A DNA stretch of 64,000 nt from the NCBI GenBank assembly GCA_043728315.1, contig JAYTMT010000016.1:8181-72180 (forward strand), read 5' to 3'. The notes beneath the pieces were generated by a model. It was not told the DNA's origin, made no database searches, and was given only the letters and a program-made list of their open reading frames with translations. A program made the translations under genes and the position numbers. This stretch comes from JAAFIP01 sp043728315 (GTDB lineage Bacteria; Pseudomonadota; Gammaproteobacteria; Burkholderiales; Burkholderiaceae_C). How positions within the stretch are numbered: the stretch's first letter is position 1; every line of letters starts with the position of its first letter. Shown piece after piece: positions 8,765 through 17,388 of this stretch.

Positions 8765-10297
8765 TTATCGACCGCCGCGTCCACGGTTGCCCTGTCCGCT
8801 GCCAAAGCCGCCACCTTGGCCGCCGCCCTGACCACTTCGGCCCCCACCGCCCCCAGAACCGCCGCCGAAACCACCGCTTCTACCTGCGCCACCGCCCTGT
8901 CCGCCACGCGGCGCGCCTCGGCCTTGGCGGGGGTCGGCGTTGCGTTGGTTGGTAAAGCTATCCGCTCCAATGTAGCCAAAAGATGTTTTCATGGGATCGG
9001 GCTGGCCAGCGTCTTGGCCTGCAGCGCTGCCCAGGCCTGCGCCACGGGGCTTGCGGCGGTTTTGGTCTTTGCCTTGGTAGCCGCCCTGCTCTGGGGCCGG
9101 GCCACGGCGCTGCGGGGGTGCGGCTCTGCCTGCGGCGCCCGATGCGGCGTTTTTGCCTCGGCTGCGGATACCGCGGCCTAAGTAGCCGCGCGGGCCGCTG
9201 GGTGCGTCGCTGCGCCTTGGGGCATCGCCCTGCAAGCCGCGCTGATCGCCGCCCTGCTCAACGCCCTGTCCAGTCAACTCGCCTTCTTGCCCATCCACAG
9301 TGCCTTGCTCTCTGCGCGGGGCGCGCTGGCTGCGGGTCACAGCATCAGTCAGGGCGCGGATATCTGACTCGCCCAGCTCCATGAAAGCACCGCGTTTGAG
9401 GCCACGGGGCAGCAGCATCGCGCCGTAGCGGATGCGAATCAAGCGGCTCACGGCGTGGCCCACGGCCTCAATCATGCGGCGCACTTCGCGGTTACGTCCT
9501 TCAGAAATCGTCACTTGGTACCAATGGTTAGCGCCATCGCCGCCGCCATCGGTGATACTGCCAAACTGCGCCATGCCGTCATCGAGCTGCACGCCATCAA
9601 GCAGTTTTTGCTTTTCGTCTTTGCTCAGCGCTCCCAGCACGCGCACGGCGTATTCGCGCTCTAGGCCAAAACGCGGGTGCATCAAATTATTAGCCAATTC
9701 ACCCGAGCTGGTGAACAGCAGCAGGCCTTCGGTGTTCAAATCCAAGCGCCCCACCGACTGCCATTTGCCCTGATACAACTTGGGCAGGCGGCGAAACACT
9801 GTGGGGCGGTTTTGCGGGTCATCATGCGTCACCACCTCGCCCGCAGGCTTGTGGTAGGCCAGCACCCGTGCGGGCGGAGCGTCCACGCGGATGCGCAGCA
9901 GGCGGCCGTTAACCTTGACTTGGTCGCCCCACTGGATGCGCTGGCCCACGTGGGCGGGCTCGTTGTTCACCGAAATCCGGCCCTCCAAAATCAGTTGCTC
10001 CATTTCTAGCCGCGAGCCCAGACCCGACTGCGCCAGCACCTTGTGCAGCTTGGGCGAATCGGCCTGCGCGGCCAGCACCCGCTTGTGCAGCACCACCTCT
10101 TGGTCGGCTTCTTCGGCATCAAACTGACCGCTAACTACATCGCTGAAACCGATATTGACGGGTGTTTCAGATTCGTCTGATACTACATTTTTTGTAGCAA
10201 CATATGACGTTTTGGCGCTGACATTGGCAGTATTTTCTGTAAATTTTGGGTTTTCGGTGGATTCCGAGGCATCTGGGGAAGTGTGGGTATCGTTCAT
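8765..10297 (-). CDS. rluB: 23S rRNA pseudouridine synthase RluB with long Gly/Arg-rich tail
   Basis: RsuA/RluB-family enzyme that isomerises uridine in 23S rRNA helix 89. An S4 RNA-binding domain covers about residues 83-130 (LHKVLAQSGLGSRLEMEQL), and the catalytic aspartate is in GRLDLNTEGLLLF (Asp about 186). The protein is 510 residues, far longer than the usual 250-300. Residues about 330-510 form a low-complexity tail rich in Gly, Arg, Gln and Pro, ending in GGGSGGGGGRSGQGGGQGGG-like sequence. The N-terminal 70 residues before the S4 domain are acidic. Residues 18-40 of that part are encoded by a family 1 repeat (ENTANVSAKTSYVATKN). Its ATG overlaps the scpB stop as ATGA; scpB-rluB is a conserved pair. 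Confidence 0.93.
   Translation of the reverse strand: MNDTHTSPDASESTENPKFTENTANVSAKTSYVATKNVVSDESETPVNIGFSDVVSGQFDAEEADQEVVLHKRVLAAQADSPKLHKVLAQSGLGSRLEMEQLILEGRISVNNEPAHVGQRIQWGDQVKVNGRLLRIRVDAPPARVLAYHKPAGEVVTHDDPQNRPTVFRRLPKLYQGKWQSVGRLDLNTEGLLLFTSSGELANNLMHPRFGLEREYAVRVLGALSKDEKQKLLDGVQLDDGMAQFGSITDGGGDGANHWYQVTISEGRNREVRRMIEAVGHAVSRLIRIRYGAMLLPRGLKRGAFMELGESDIRALTDAVTRSQRAPRREQGTVDGQEGELTGQGVEQGGDQRGLQGDAPRRSDAPSGPRGYLGRGIRSRGKNAASGAAGRAAPPQRRGPAPEQGGYQGKDQNRRKPRGAGLGSAAGQDAGQPDPMKTSFGYIGADSFTNQRNADPRQGRGAPRGGQGGGAGRSGGFGGGSGGGGGRSGQGGGQGGGFGSGQGNRGRGGR
10180..10246 (+). repeat. Family 1 repeat, copy 3, inside rluB
   Basis: A variant copy (GTAGCAACATATGACG, then GGCGCTGACATTGG and TTTTCTGTAAA). 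Read on the minus strand it codes in frame for ENTANVSAKTSYVAT, close to the peptide encoded in the benzoate-CoA ligase. Confidence 0.8.
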
Positions 10298-11040
10298 GGA
10301 GTGGCGCTCGGTTTGGAGGGGGCGATGGGGGGCTCTGAATCTGGTGGCGCAATGGCCGGGGCGGCATCGGTATAGGGCGCAGCAGTGGGCGCAGGCTCGG
10401 GTTCAAAAATGGCCAACCTGGTTGCCGCCAGTGCGTCATCCGTCAGTGCACCATCGGACAGCTCCGGCTGCACCGAGCCAAGCTCAAAGGGCGAGACCAA
10501 CTGGTCCAGCGCCGAGCTTTGCTCCTGCGGGCTGTGCAATGCGGGCAGTTGGTCGAGCGACTGCAAGCCCAGATCGTCCAAAAACTGGCGCGTGGTGGCA
10601 AACAGCGCGGGGCGACCCACAGTGTCTTTATGTCCAATCACTTCCACCCAGCCGCGGTCCTCTAGCTGTTTGATGATGAGCGAATTGATGGTGACACCGC
10701 GAATGTCTTCCATGTCGGCACGGGTGCAGGGCTGGCGGTAGGCAATGATGGCCAGCGTTTCGAGCGTAGCGCGGGTGTATTTGGGCGGTTTTTCGGGGTG
10801 CAGGCGGTCAAGAAACTCGCGCATCTCGGGGCGGCTTTGAAAACGCCAGCCACTGGCCACTTGCACCAGCTCGACACCGCGCTGTGCCCAGCTTTGCTGG
10901 ATGTCTTGCAAAATCGTTTTAATGGTGTCCGCGCTCAGGGCATCACCAAACAGGGTGCGCAGCTCGCGCACCTGTATGGGCTGCTGGGCGCAGATCAGAG
11001 CGGTTTCGAGGACGCGGGCAGCATCCGAGGTGTTCATCAT
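10294..11040 (-). CDS. scpB: Segregation and condensation protein B
   Basis: ScpB is the winged-helix partner of the SMC-ScpA condensin complex used for chromosome segregation. The tandem winged-helix core is visible (ALICAQQPIQVRELRTLFG at the start, LETLAIIAYRQPCTRADME and GHKDTVGRPALFATTRQFL later). Residues beyond about 190 form an Ala/Pro/Ser-rich tail. I place the start at the MMNTSDA pair at 11040; the frame extends 25 codons upstream but that part is not family-like. No strong Shine-Dalgarno sequence is seen. The gene overlaps rluB by 4 nt. Confidence 0.92.
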   Translation of the reverse strand: MMNTSDAARVLETALICAQQPIQVRELRTLFGDALSADTIKTILQDIQQSWAQRGVELVQVASGWRFQSRPEMREFLDRLHPEKPPKYTRATLETLAIIAYRQPCTRADMEDIRGVTINSLIIKQLEDRGWVEVIGHKDTVGRPALFATTRQFLDDLGLQSLDQLPALHSPQEQSSALDQLVSPFELGSVQPELSDGALTDDALAATRLAIFEPEPAPTAAPYTDAAPAIAPPDSEPPIAPSKPSATP

Positions 11041-11065
11041 GTGAAAAAAGTGGGACTGGGAAGTT

Positions 11066-11245
11066 AAGCGAAAAACGCAACAAAATAAGTTAACGCAGAA
11101 ACGCACAAAATACAAAAAACGCTAAGTAATGGCCAGTTGTGCAGCCACTAGGCTAAAAATCAAACTACAACTGGTCTAAATACAAGGCCAAAACATCAAA
11201 TTTCGCGCATATTGGTATTGTTTTAGCGTTTTTTGCGTTACCTGT
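11066..11245. repeat. Possible degenerate family 2 inverted repeat
   Basis: Between scpB and rluD the sequence has AAGCGAAAAACGCAACAAAA and AAAAAACGCTAAG on one side and TTTTAGCGTTTTTTGCGTTA on the other. These are partly complementary and resemble the inner part of family 2. The outer GGCCGCGAAGG arms are missing, so assignment is weak. No gene is seen in this 239-nt gap. Confidence 0.3.
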
Positions 11246-11279
11246 GTGCACACTTAAGTCCAAGTGTGCGGGCGCTGGT

Positions 11280-12377
11280 TTAGGCAGTGCCGTCATCTGG
11301 TTCATTGTATCCCAAGCCCCAAGCCGCAATACCCGCCGCAAAATCTGGCGGAATCGCCGCTTCAAAGGCCATGGCTTGGCCCGTCATGGGGTGTACAAAG
11401 GCCAGCTTTTGCGCATGCAGGGCTTGGCGCGCCATGCCTGCGGCTGCTGCGCCGCCATAGGTGCCGTCTGCCACCAGCGGGTGGCCAATATGCGCCATGT
11501 GCACGCGGATTTGGTGGGTGCGGCCGGTGTGAAGGCGGCAGCGCACCAAGCAGCCAATCTCGGTGGTGGCCAGCAGCGTGATGTGGGTGCGCGCCACTTT
11601 GCCAGGGTTTTTCAATAGGTCTACCACCGTCATGCGCAGGCGGTTGCGGACATCGCGGCCAATGGCTTCGTTCACCTCGCGCTGCTCCTCGCCCCGCCAA
11701 GGGCGGTGCGCCATGGCCACGTATTGGCGTGACACCTCGTGCGCAGCAATCATGCGCACCAGTGCATCCATGGCGGGGCGCGTGCGCGCCACCACCATCA
11801 GGCCACTGGTGTCTTTGTCGAGCCGGTGCACTATGCCCGCGCGCGGCAGCAGGGCGCAGGCCGGGTCGTGGTGCAGCAGGGCATTGAGCAGCGTGCCGCT
11901 CCAGTTGCCAGCAGCCGGGTGCACCACCAAGCCCGCAGGTTTGTGAATCACCAGCAAATCGGCATCACGGTGGATGATTTCTATAGCAATAGCCTCTGGC
12001 CTAAAAGCCAAACTTTGCGCCGTGGGCTGCAGCGTGACCTGCACCACATCGCCCACGCTCACCTTTGCTGCGGGCTTAATCACCGATTTGCCATCTACCG
12101 TGACCACGCCTGCTTCGACCAGCTGGCTCAGGTAATTGCGCGAAAACTCGGGCACGCCGTCGGCCAACACGCGGTCTAGGCGGGCGCGGTGCTGGTCGGC
12201 ACGCACTGTGATGGCGCGCAGCTCATGCTCGGTAGGGTCATCGGCCATGTTGTAGGCCATGCTGGCGGTGCTGGGCGCGTCTAACAGGCCATCCATGGCA
12301 TCAAATTCGCCAGATGCATAGCTTTCAAAAGCCTCGCCGTCAGCGGGGTAGGTGGAGTGGTCGGTCGATATAATCAT
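11280..12377 (-). CDS. rluD: 23S rRNA pseudouridine synthase RluD
   Basis: RluA-family pseudouridine synthase that modifies helix 69 of 23S rRNA. The N-terminal S4 domain (LDRVLADGVPEFSRNYLSQL) is followed by the catalytic motif HRLDKDTSGLMVV and later by RTHQIRVHMAHIGHPL, both diagnostic. The start MIISTDHS at 12377 was chosen because it lies just downstream of the divergent bamD promoter region; a longer frame would run into bamD. The protein of 365 residues has an acidic N-terminal extension of about 60 residues. The divergent arrangement rluD/bamD is conserved in Proteobacteria. Confidence 0.95.
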   Translation of the reverse strand: MIISTDHSTYPADGEAFESYASGEFDAMDGLLDAPSTASMAYNMADDPTEHELRAITVRADQHRARLDRVLADGVPEFSRNYLSQLVEAGVVTVDGKSVIKPAAKVSVGDVVQVTLQPTAQSLAFRPEAIAIEIIHRDADLLVIHKPAGLVVHPAAGNWSGTLLNALLHHDPACALLPRAGIVHRLDKDTSGLMVVARTRPAMDALVRMIAAHEVSRQYVAMAHRPWRGEEQREVNEAIGRDVRNRLRMTVVDLLKNPGKVARTHITLLATTEIGCLVRCRLHTGRTHQIRVHMAHIGHPLVADGTYGGAAAAGMARQALHAQKLAFVHPMTGQAMAFEAAIPPDFAAGIAAWGLGYNEPDDGTA

Positions 12378-12439
12378 CGGTAAGTGTGGGCACGCAGCGT
12401 AGGCTAGCGGGCAAGTTTTATTTTTGAAAAGGTTTCGCG

Positions 12440-13240
12440 ATGTTTCACCCCCGATTATCCGCTGCTTGCGTGGCATTCCTCGGTTTGGCTGTTTTAAGCG
12501 GCTGCAGCTCCATTACCGCCGACCAAACCGCCAATTGGAGTCCCAACAAAATCTATGCCGAAGCCAAAGACGAAATCGCCTCGGGCCAATACGACAAAGC
12601 CATACCGCTCTTAGAAAAACTAGAAGGCCGCGCCGCAGGCACACCCCTGGCTCAGCAAGCCCAGCTAGAAAAAGCCTTTGCCCAATACAAAGCCAACGAG
12701 CAGGCCCAAAGCCTTGCTACGCTTGATCGATTCATCAAGCTGCACCCCGCCAGCCCTGCGATGGACTACGCGCTGTACCTCAAGGGCTTGGTCAACTTCA
12801 ATGACAATTTAGGCATTTTTGGATTCCTAAGCCAGCAAGACCTGAGCGAGCGCGACCAAAAAGCCGCCAAAGAATCTTTTGAAGCCTACAAAGAGCTCAC
12901 CACCCGATTCCCAGATTCGCGCTACGCGCCCGATTCGAAGCAGCGCATGGTCTACATCACCAATTCATTGGCGCAATACGACGTGCACGTGGCCCGCTAC
13001 TACTTTAACCGCGGCGCCTACATAGCCGCCATCAACCGCGCCCAAACAGCAGTAGCCGAATACCGCGACGTGCCCGCCGTGGAAGAAGCCCTGTTTTTAA
13101 TGGTGCGCAGCTACGACGCCATGGGCCTGACCGTGCTGCGCGACGATGCCAAGCGGGTGTTGGAGAAGACTTATCCTAAGAGCGAGTATTTGACGCAAGG
13201 GTTTAAATCATCTAAGGATGCTTGGTGGAAGCTTTGGTGA
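12440..13240 (+). CDS. bamD: Outer membrane assembly lipoprotein BamD
   Basis: Essential lipoprotein of the BAM complex. The N-terminus shows a signal peptide with lipobox LSGC (Cys about 22), followed by five TPR-like helical hairpins in 266 residues (SPNKIYAEAKDEIASGQYDK, YTNSLAQYDVHVARYYFNRG type sequences). AAAAGG lies 8 nt before the ATG. It is divergent from rluD with a 62-nt spacer that must hold both promoters. The 3' end faces an ORF6N gene across a family 1 repeat. The first gene in this window, bamB, encodes another subunit of the same complex. Confidence 0.96.
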   Translation: MFHPRLSAACVAFLGLAVLSGCSSITADQTANWSPNKIYAEAKDEIASGQYDKAIPLLEKLEGRAAGTPLAQQAQLEKAFAQYKANEQAQSLATLDRFIKLHPASPAMDYALYLKGLVNFNDNLGIFGFLSQQDLSERDQKAAKESFEAYKELTTRFPDSRYAPDSKQRMVYITNSLAQYDVHVARYYFNRGAYIAAINRAQTAVAEYRDVPAVEEALFLMVRSYDAMGLTVLRDDAKRVLEKTYPKSEYLTQGFKSSKDAWWKLW

Positions 13241-13245
13241 CATCA

Positions 13246-13308
13246 AAATAAATAGCAAACAATGACCATATGGCGGTGACATTGGTCAATTTTTCTGTAA
13301 AAATAATT
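13246..13308 (+). repeat. Family 1 repeat, copy 4, between convergent genes
   Basis: Core 13265-13284 (two mismatches), preceded by AATAGCAAACAATG and followed by the hairpin ATTTTTCTGTAAAAAT. It sits between the convergent bamD and the ORF6N gene; the last codons and the stop (TGA at 13286) of the ORF6N gene lie inside it. Confidence 0.88.
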
Positions 13309-13936
13309 TTTTCTTTGTCTTTCCAAGCGCTGAGTTCACGGACTTCGCAGTTTTCTCTGTTTTCAACTTCGTTTTCTCGTCCTTCGGATGCACAAACCCA
13401 ATAGGCCGCTTGGGTGGTTCGGGTATTGCCAGCAACTGACGCATAGAGTCAATCAATTCGCCAATCGCCTGATCGTGTTTACTTACTTTGCTCTCTAGCG
13501 CAAACAACTTATTTGACAGTTCACGGTTGGTTGCTAGCATGGAGCGCAGCTCTATAAAGGCTTGCACCACATAAATGCTCAATTCAGTTGCTCGTGGTGA
13601 GTTGAGCACCATAGATGCCATAATTGCTCCATGCTCGGTAAAGGCCATTGGTGCATAGCGTCTACCACCGTGGCCTCTCTTCAAACTTGAGGTTGCAATT
13701 TGCAACCTCAAGTTTGCGAACTCCTCATCGTCAAGTTGAAACATGAATCCAGCTGGAAACCGCGCCAAATTACGATTCACTTGTTGATTAAACCGCTTCG
13801 TGCTCTCGCCATAAAATGCAGCTAAATCGGTATCCAAAATCACACGCTGCCCACGAATGAGTCGAATTCGCTGGGCTACGTCACCAATCGACAGGGGTGT
13901 GGTGGGCGTGGATTGCGCTACACTTTCGTTAGCCAT
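13286..13936 (-). CDS. ORF6N-domain protein (phage antirepressor/KilA-N related)
   Basis: A 216-residue protein with an N-terminal ORF6N DNA-binding domain at about residues 18-110 (IRLIRGQRVILDTDLAAFYG, RNLARFPAGFMFQLDDEEF, GRRYAPMAFTEHGAIMASMV), followed by a helical region (AFIELRSMLATNRELSNKLF) and a Lys-rich tail. ORF6N proteins occur in prophages and as stand-alone genes in many Proteobacteria; their cellular role is mostly unknown. I chose ATG 13936 (MANESVAQS) because the upstream part is not domain-like, but no good Shine-Dalgarno sequence is present. The C-terminal residues LFLQKN and the stop come from family 1 repeat copy 4, so the natural end of the protein was probably altered by the repeat. 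There are no other phage genes nearby. Confidence 0.75.
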   Translation of the reverse strand: MANESVAQSTPTTPLSIGDVAQRIRLIRGQRVILDTDLAAFYGESTKRFNQQVNRNLARFPAGFMFQLDDEEFANLRLQIATSSLKRGHGGRRYAPMAFTEHGAIMASMVLNSPRATELSIYVVQAFIELRSMLATNRELSNKLFALESKVSKHDQAIGELIDSMRQLLAIPEPPKRPIGFVHPKDEKTKLKTEKTAKSVNSALGKTKKKLFLQKN

Positions 13937-14058
13937 AGCGTCAACTTTCTGTTTAAAGTTTGCGAAATTTCTGATGTTCCGTCGATTATCCGCTGCTTCT
14001 ACTGCTCTGCTAAGTGTCCTGTTTTTAACCGCTATTGGCGGTGGTAGGGTCTTGAAAA

Positions 14059-16116
14059 TCACCCCACCCGCAGCGCATCCAAAGCTTGGTCGCACTCAGC
14101 CTGCGTGGCCAAGCGGCGCATGGGGGGCAGCGCGTCTAGCAGGCGTTTGCCGTAGCCCATTTGGCGCAGGCGGGTGTCGCAAATGGCTAGCATGCCGCTA
14201 TCGCTTTCGCGGCGGATCAGGCGGCCTGCGCCTTGCTTGAGGGATACGGCGGCTTCTGGCACAAAGTAGTCATTGAACGGGTTGCCGCCGCCAGCCTCTA
14301 GGCGCTGGGTGCGCGCCTCCACCAGTGGGTCACCCGGCGGGGGGAATGGCAGTTTGTCGATTACCACCAGTTGCAGCACGTCACCGGGCAAATCGATGCC
14401 TTCCCAAAACGAGGCGCTGGCTACCAGCACGCAGCCTTTAGGCACTGCGCCCCACGCACCTGCTGCGGCGTTGGCTTCTGGGCTCGATTTCCACTCACCT
14501 GCCGCGCGAAAGCGCTCTACCAGCTCGCGCTTGGTGCCATTGCCCTGAACCAGCACGTCTATGGCTGCACCGTCGAGCAAATTGGCCATTTCTTCGCCCA
14601 CAGCGCGCAGAGCGCGCAGCGTGGTGGTGAGCACCAGTGTGCGCCCGCCTAAGCGGCGCGCAGCGTCAGCGGCCCAGCGGGCCACGGCTAGGCTGTGGTT
14701 TGCGTCATTTGGCCGCGGCAGCTCCAGCGGCACATACACAGCTGCTTGCAAAGCGTAGTCAAAAGGGCTTTGCACCTTGAGCACCTGCGCATGACCGTCT
14801 AGGCCGCAGGGCTTGGTGAACCAGCTGAGCTCTGCGTCGTCCCCCAGCGTGGCCGATGTGAACACCCAGGCCTGCTTACGCGGCTCGCCAGCGTCTTGCG
14901 GCTGGGGTGTGTTGGATATTTTGAGCATGCGACTGCGCACGGTGCTGGCGATGTCCAGCGGCGACTCCACCAGCCGAATTTGCACACCCGCCTCCACCCA
15001 GCGCACGCACACGGGCGCGCAAGGCGCAAGAAATATTTTGCAGCGCTCCAAATGCTCAGCACCGCGCTCGTGCAGGCGCACAAAGTCGGGCGATATTTCG
15101 CTCACGCTGCCTAATGCTTCTAGTGCTAAATCGAGCGCGCTTTGCAGCACTTCTAGGGCATCGTCCCACGCCGTTTCGTCCAGCCCATCGGGCACGCGGC
15201 CTACCCAGCGCAGGCGGGCGTTGGGCGGGTGCTTGCCCACCACCAAGCGCAGGTCGCGCGCGGCGCGCTCCACGCCGGCGCTGCAGGTTTGCCAGTCCAC
15301 CAAGCCGCGTGCCGATGTGAGGCCAGCGGCCAGCATGTCACGCGCAAACTCTAAGAGCGGTGCTGTGCCCAGCTGTTTGCCCAAAAAGTTCACGCCCGTT
15401 TCGTTGAGTTGGTGCGCCTCGTCAAACACCGCCACATCCACCGAGGGCAGCAGCTCAGCCATGCCCGATTCACGCACCGCCAGGTCGGCAAAAAATAAAT
15501 GGTGGTTGACCACCACCACATCAGCGGCCAGCGCCTCGCGCCGCGCCAAGCTCACATGACAGGCTTTGAACTGCGGGCAATTGCTACCCAAACAATTCTC
15601 GCGCGTGGATGTAACTAAGGGCAGCACGCCAGAGCGCTCATCCAAGCCCGATATTTCGGCCATGTCGCCCGTTTTGGTGACTTGGGCCCACTGCTGCACC
15701 TTGGCCAAGGCACGCAAGCCAGCACGGTCAGTGGGCGCGATTTCGTGCGGGGCCAAGCCCATGCGGTGCAGGCACAGGTAACTGGAGCGGCCTTTAAGCA
15801 GGGCCGACTGCACGGGCAGCTTGAGCGCTTCAATCAGGCGCGGCAAATCGCGGGTGTAGAGCTGGTCTTGCAGGGCCTTGGTGGCGGTGGACACCAGCGT
15901 GCGCTTGCCGCTGAGCAGGGCTGGCACAAGGTAGGCAAAGGTTTTGCCAATGCCAGTGCCAGCTTCTACCACGAGCGCCCCGCCCGACTCGATGGTGTCG
16001 CACACGGCCATGGCCATTTCCCACTGGCCTTGGCGGGGCTTGAACTGGTCGGTAGACGCGTCCAGCACGCCGCCAGTGGTAAAAGCCGCGCGCACCTGCG
16101 CTGCCAAATCCATCAT
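14059..16116 (-). CDS. DinG/YoaA-type ATP-dependent DNA helicase
   Basis: XPD-like superfamily 2 helicase of 685 residues. Walker A is EAGTGIGKTFAYLVP near residue 50, the Fe-S cluster cysteines are in the region YLCLHRM...NCLGSNCPQFKACH (about 110-190), and the DEAH box is VFDEAHQLNE. Motif VI is visible near the C-terminus as KQGAGRLIRRESDSG. Such enzymes unwind forked or R-loop DNA in repair. I chose MMDLAAQV at 16116; the longer frame is a shadow extending into a neighbouring gene. The protein most resembles YoaA-type helicases of Betaproteobacteria, but I cannot separate YoaA from DinG with certainty. Confidence 0.9.
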   Translation of the reverse strand: MMDLAAQVRAAFTTGGVLDASTDQFKPRQGQWEMAMAVCDTIESGGALVVEAGTGIGKTFAYLVPALLSGKRTLVSTATKALQDQLYTRDLPRLIEALKLPVQSALLKGRSSYLCLHRMGLAPHEIAPTDRAGLRALAKVQQWAQVTKTGDMAEISGLDERSGVLPLVTSTRENCLGSNCPQFKACHVSLARREALAADVVVVNHHLFFADLAVRESGMAELLPSVDVAVFDEAHQLNETGVNFLGKQLGTAPLLEFARDMLAAGLTSARGLVDWQTCSAGVERAARDLRLVVGKHPPNARLRWVGRVPDGLDETAWDDALEVLQSALDLALEALGSVSEISPDFVRLHERGAEHLERCKIFLAPCAPVCVRWVEAGVQIRLVESPLDIASTVRSRMLKISNTPQPQDAGEPRKQAWVFTSATLGDDAELSWFTKPCGLDGHAQVLKVQSPFDYALQAAVYVPLELPRPNDANHSLAVARWAADAARRLGGRTLVLTTTLRALRAVGEEMANLLDGAAIDVLVQGNGTKRELVERFRAAGEWKSSPEANAAAGAWGAVPKGCVLVASASFWEGIDLPGDVLQLVVIDKLPFPPPGDPLVEARTQRLEAGGGNPFNDYFVPEAAVSLKQGAGRLIRRESDSGMLAICDTRLRQMGYGKRLLDALPPMRRLATQAECDQALDALRVG

Positions 16117-16189
16117 GGAAAAAGCCTCTTGGGCAAGGTTTGAAGTGTCCTCAGGGACAAAAGCACAATCGCTGTTGCGGGCAAAGTCT

Positions 16190-16402
16190 TCAAGCGGGCT
16201 CTTTCGGTTCAAGCATGATCTCAAGCTTCGATATCTGGTCGCGCAGCGCCAAACGGCGCTTTTTGAGCCTGCGCAGGACGAGCTCATCCACCGGCACAGC
16301 CGCAGCCAGCGTGTCCACCGATGCATTCAAGTCGGCATGCTGCATGCGCAATTCGATTAAAAGGCGCTCGGGAGAGTGCAGGTTATCATTAAGGGTTTGC
16401 AT
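16190..16402 (-). CDS. YdcH/DUF465 family small helical protein
   Basis: A 70-residue protein starting MQTLNDNLHSPERLLIELRM and containing the DUF465 pattern of two amphipathic helices, with the LKKRRLALRDQISKLEIML end that is characteristic. The function of the family is unknown; it is cytoplasmic and likely forms coiled coils. The ATG at 16402 fits the family length better than the open frame that begins at 16459. It is divergent from the PP2C gene with an 82-nt spacer and lies 73 nt upstream of the helicase gene. Confidence 0.8.
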   Translation of the reverse strand: MQTLNDNLHSPERLLIELRMQHADLNASVDTLAAAVPVDELVLRRLKKRRLALRDQISKLEIMLEPKEPA

Positions 16403-16484
16403 TGGCAGATTGGTAGTTCTTTGCACTGATAATACGTCTTGTAAGCGCAGCACGCGCATTTTTAGTTTAATTTTTTATTCTTGC

Positions 16485-17303
16485 ATGGCCCAAGGCTACA
16501 GACTCACCGCATCCACTGGCATCCACAAAGGTGACCGCGATTACCAGCAAGACCAAGTGGCGCTGCTCACCCATCCGCGCCTGCAAGGCTGCATGCTTGC
16601 TGTGGTGGCCGATGGCATGGGTGGGCGCAGCGGCGGGCGCAAAGCCTCTGACCAAGTCATGCTCACGGCCAAGCAGCTGTTTGAGCGCTACGACCCCTAC
16701 TCAGACGATGCGCCAGCTTTTCTGCGCCAACTGGTGCAAGAAGCGCATATCGTCATCAAGCTTACCGCCATCTCCTCCGAGCAAGAGCCCCACAGCACCA
16801 TTGTGGCCTTCATCATCAACCCTGCTGGCGACTGCCACTGGGCACATGCGGGTGATTCGCGCATTTACCATTACCACGGCAACAATTTGGTACACCGCAC
16901 CTTAGACCATTCCTATGTGCAAACCTTGGTTGACAAGGGCGAAATCACAGAAGAGCAAGCCAATTCGCATCCACAGTCCAACATTTTGATGAGCTGCTTG
17001 GGCATTGAAGACGAGCCGCCCATTGGCGAGCATAGCATTGAGCAATTGCGCCCAGGCGACACCCTGCTGTGCTGCAGCGATGGGGTGTGGCATTACTTTT
17101 CAAACAAAGAATTGGGTGCCGCGCTTTCCACCCTAGGCCCGCGCGAAGCCACCGAATTTTTAATCGACAAAGCCCGCTCCCGCGCGCATGGCACGGGAGA
17201 CAACTTGTCGCTTGTGATTGTGAAGCTTGAGCCTCTGGTAGAAGAAAAACCGCGCGCAGCAGCTATTCCATCCATAGCTAGCCTGCGCGATGCGGCAAGA
17301 TAA
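16485..17303 (+). CDS. PP2C-family serine/threonine protein phosphatase
   Basis: A 272-residue soluble phosphatase of the bacterial Stp/PppA type, acting on phospho-Ser/Thr with two metal ions. Metal-binding motifs are visible in order: GDRDYQQDQ (about residues 17-25), VADGMGGRSGG (about 43-53), HAGDSRIYHY (about 124-133), SDGVWHYF (about 200) and GDNLSLVIVKLE near the C-terminus. ATG 16485 starts MAQGYRLTAS, and upstream codons in the same frame overlap the divergent ydcH gene. No kinase gene is adjacent, so its partner is not known from this window. Confidence 0.92.
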   Translation: MAQGYRLTASTGIHKGDRDYQQDQVALLTHPRLQGCMLAVVADGMGGRSGGRKASDQVMLTAKQLFERYDPYSDDAPAFLRQLVQEAHIVIKLTAISSEQEPHSTIVAFIINPAGDCHWAHAGDSRIYHYHGNNLVHRTLDHSYVQTLVDKGEITEEQANSHPQSNILMSCLGIEDEPPIGEHSIEQLRPGDTLLCCSDGVWHYFSNKELGAALSTLGPREATEFLIDKARSRAHGTGDNLSLVIVKLEPLVEEKPRAAAIPSIASLRDAAR

Positions 17304-17388
17304 GCTTTAACTCTTGCGCCGAATCTGGCAACCATTTCCCAAGCTTATTGCATGAAGCTTTAAGGCTTAAATGCTGTGCTCTTGCGTT

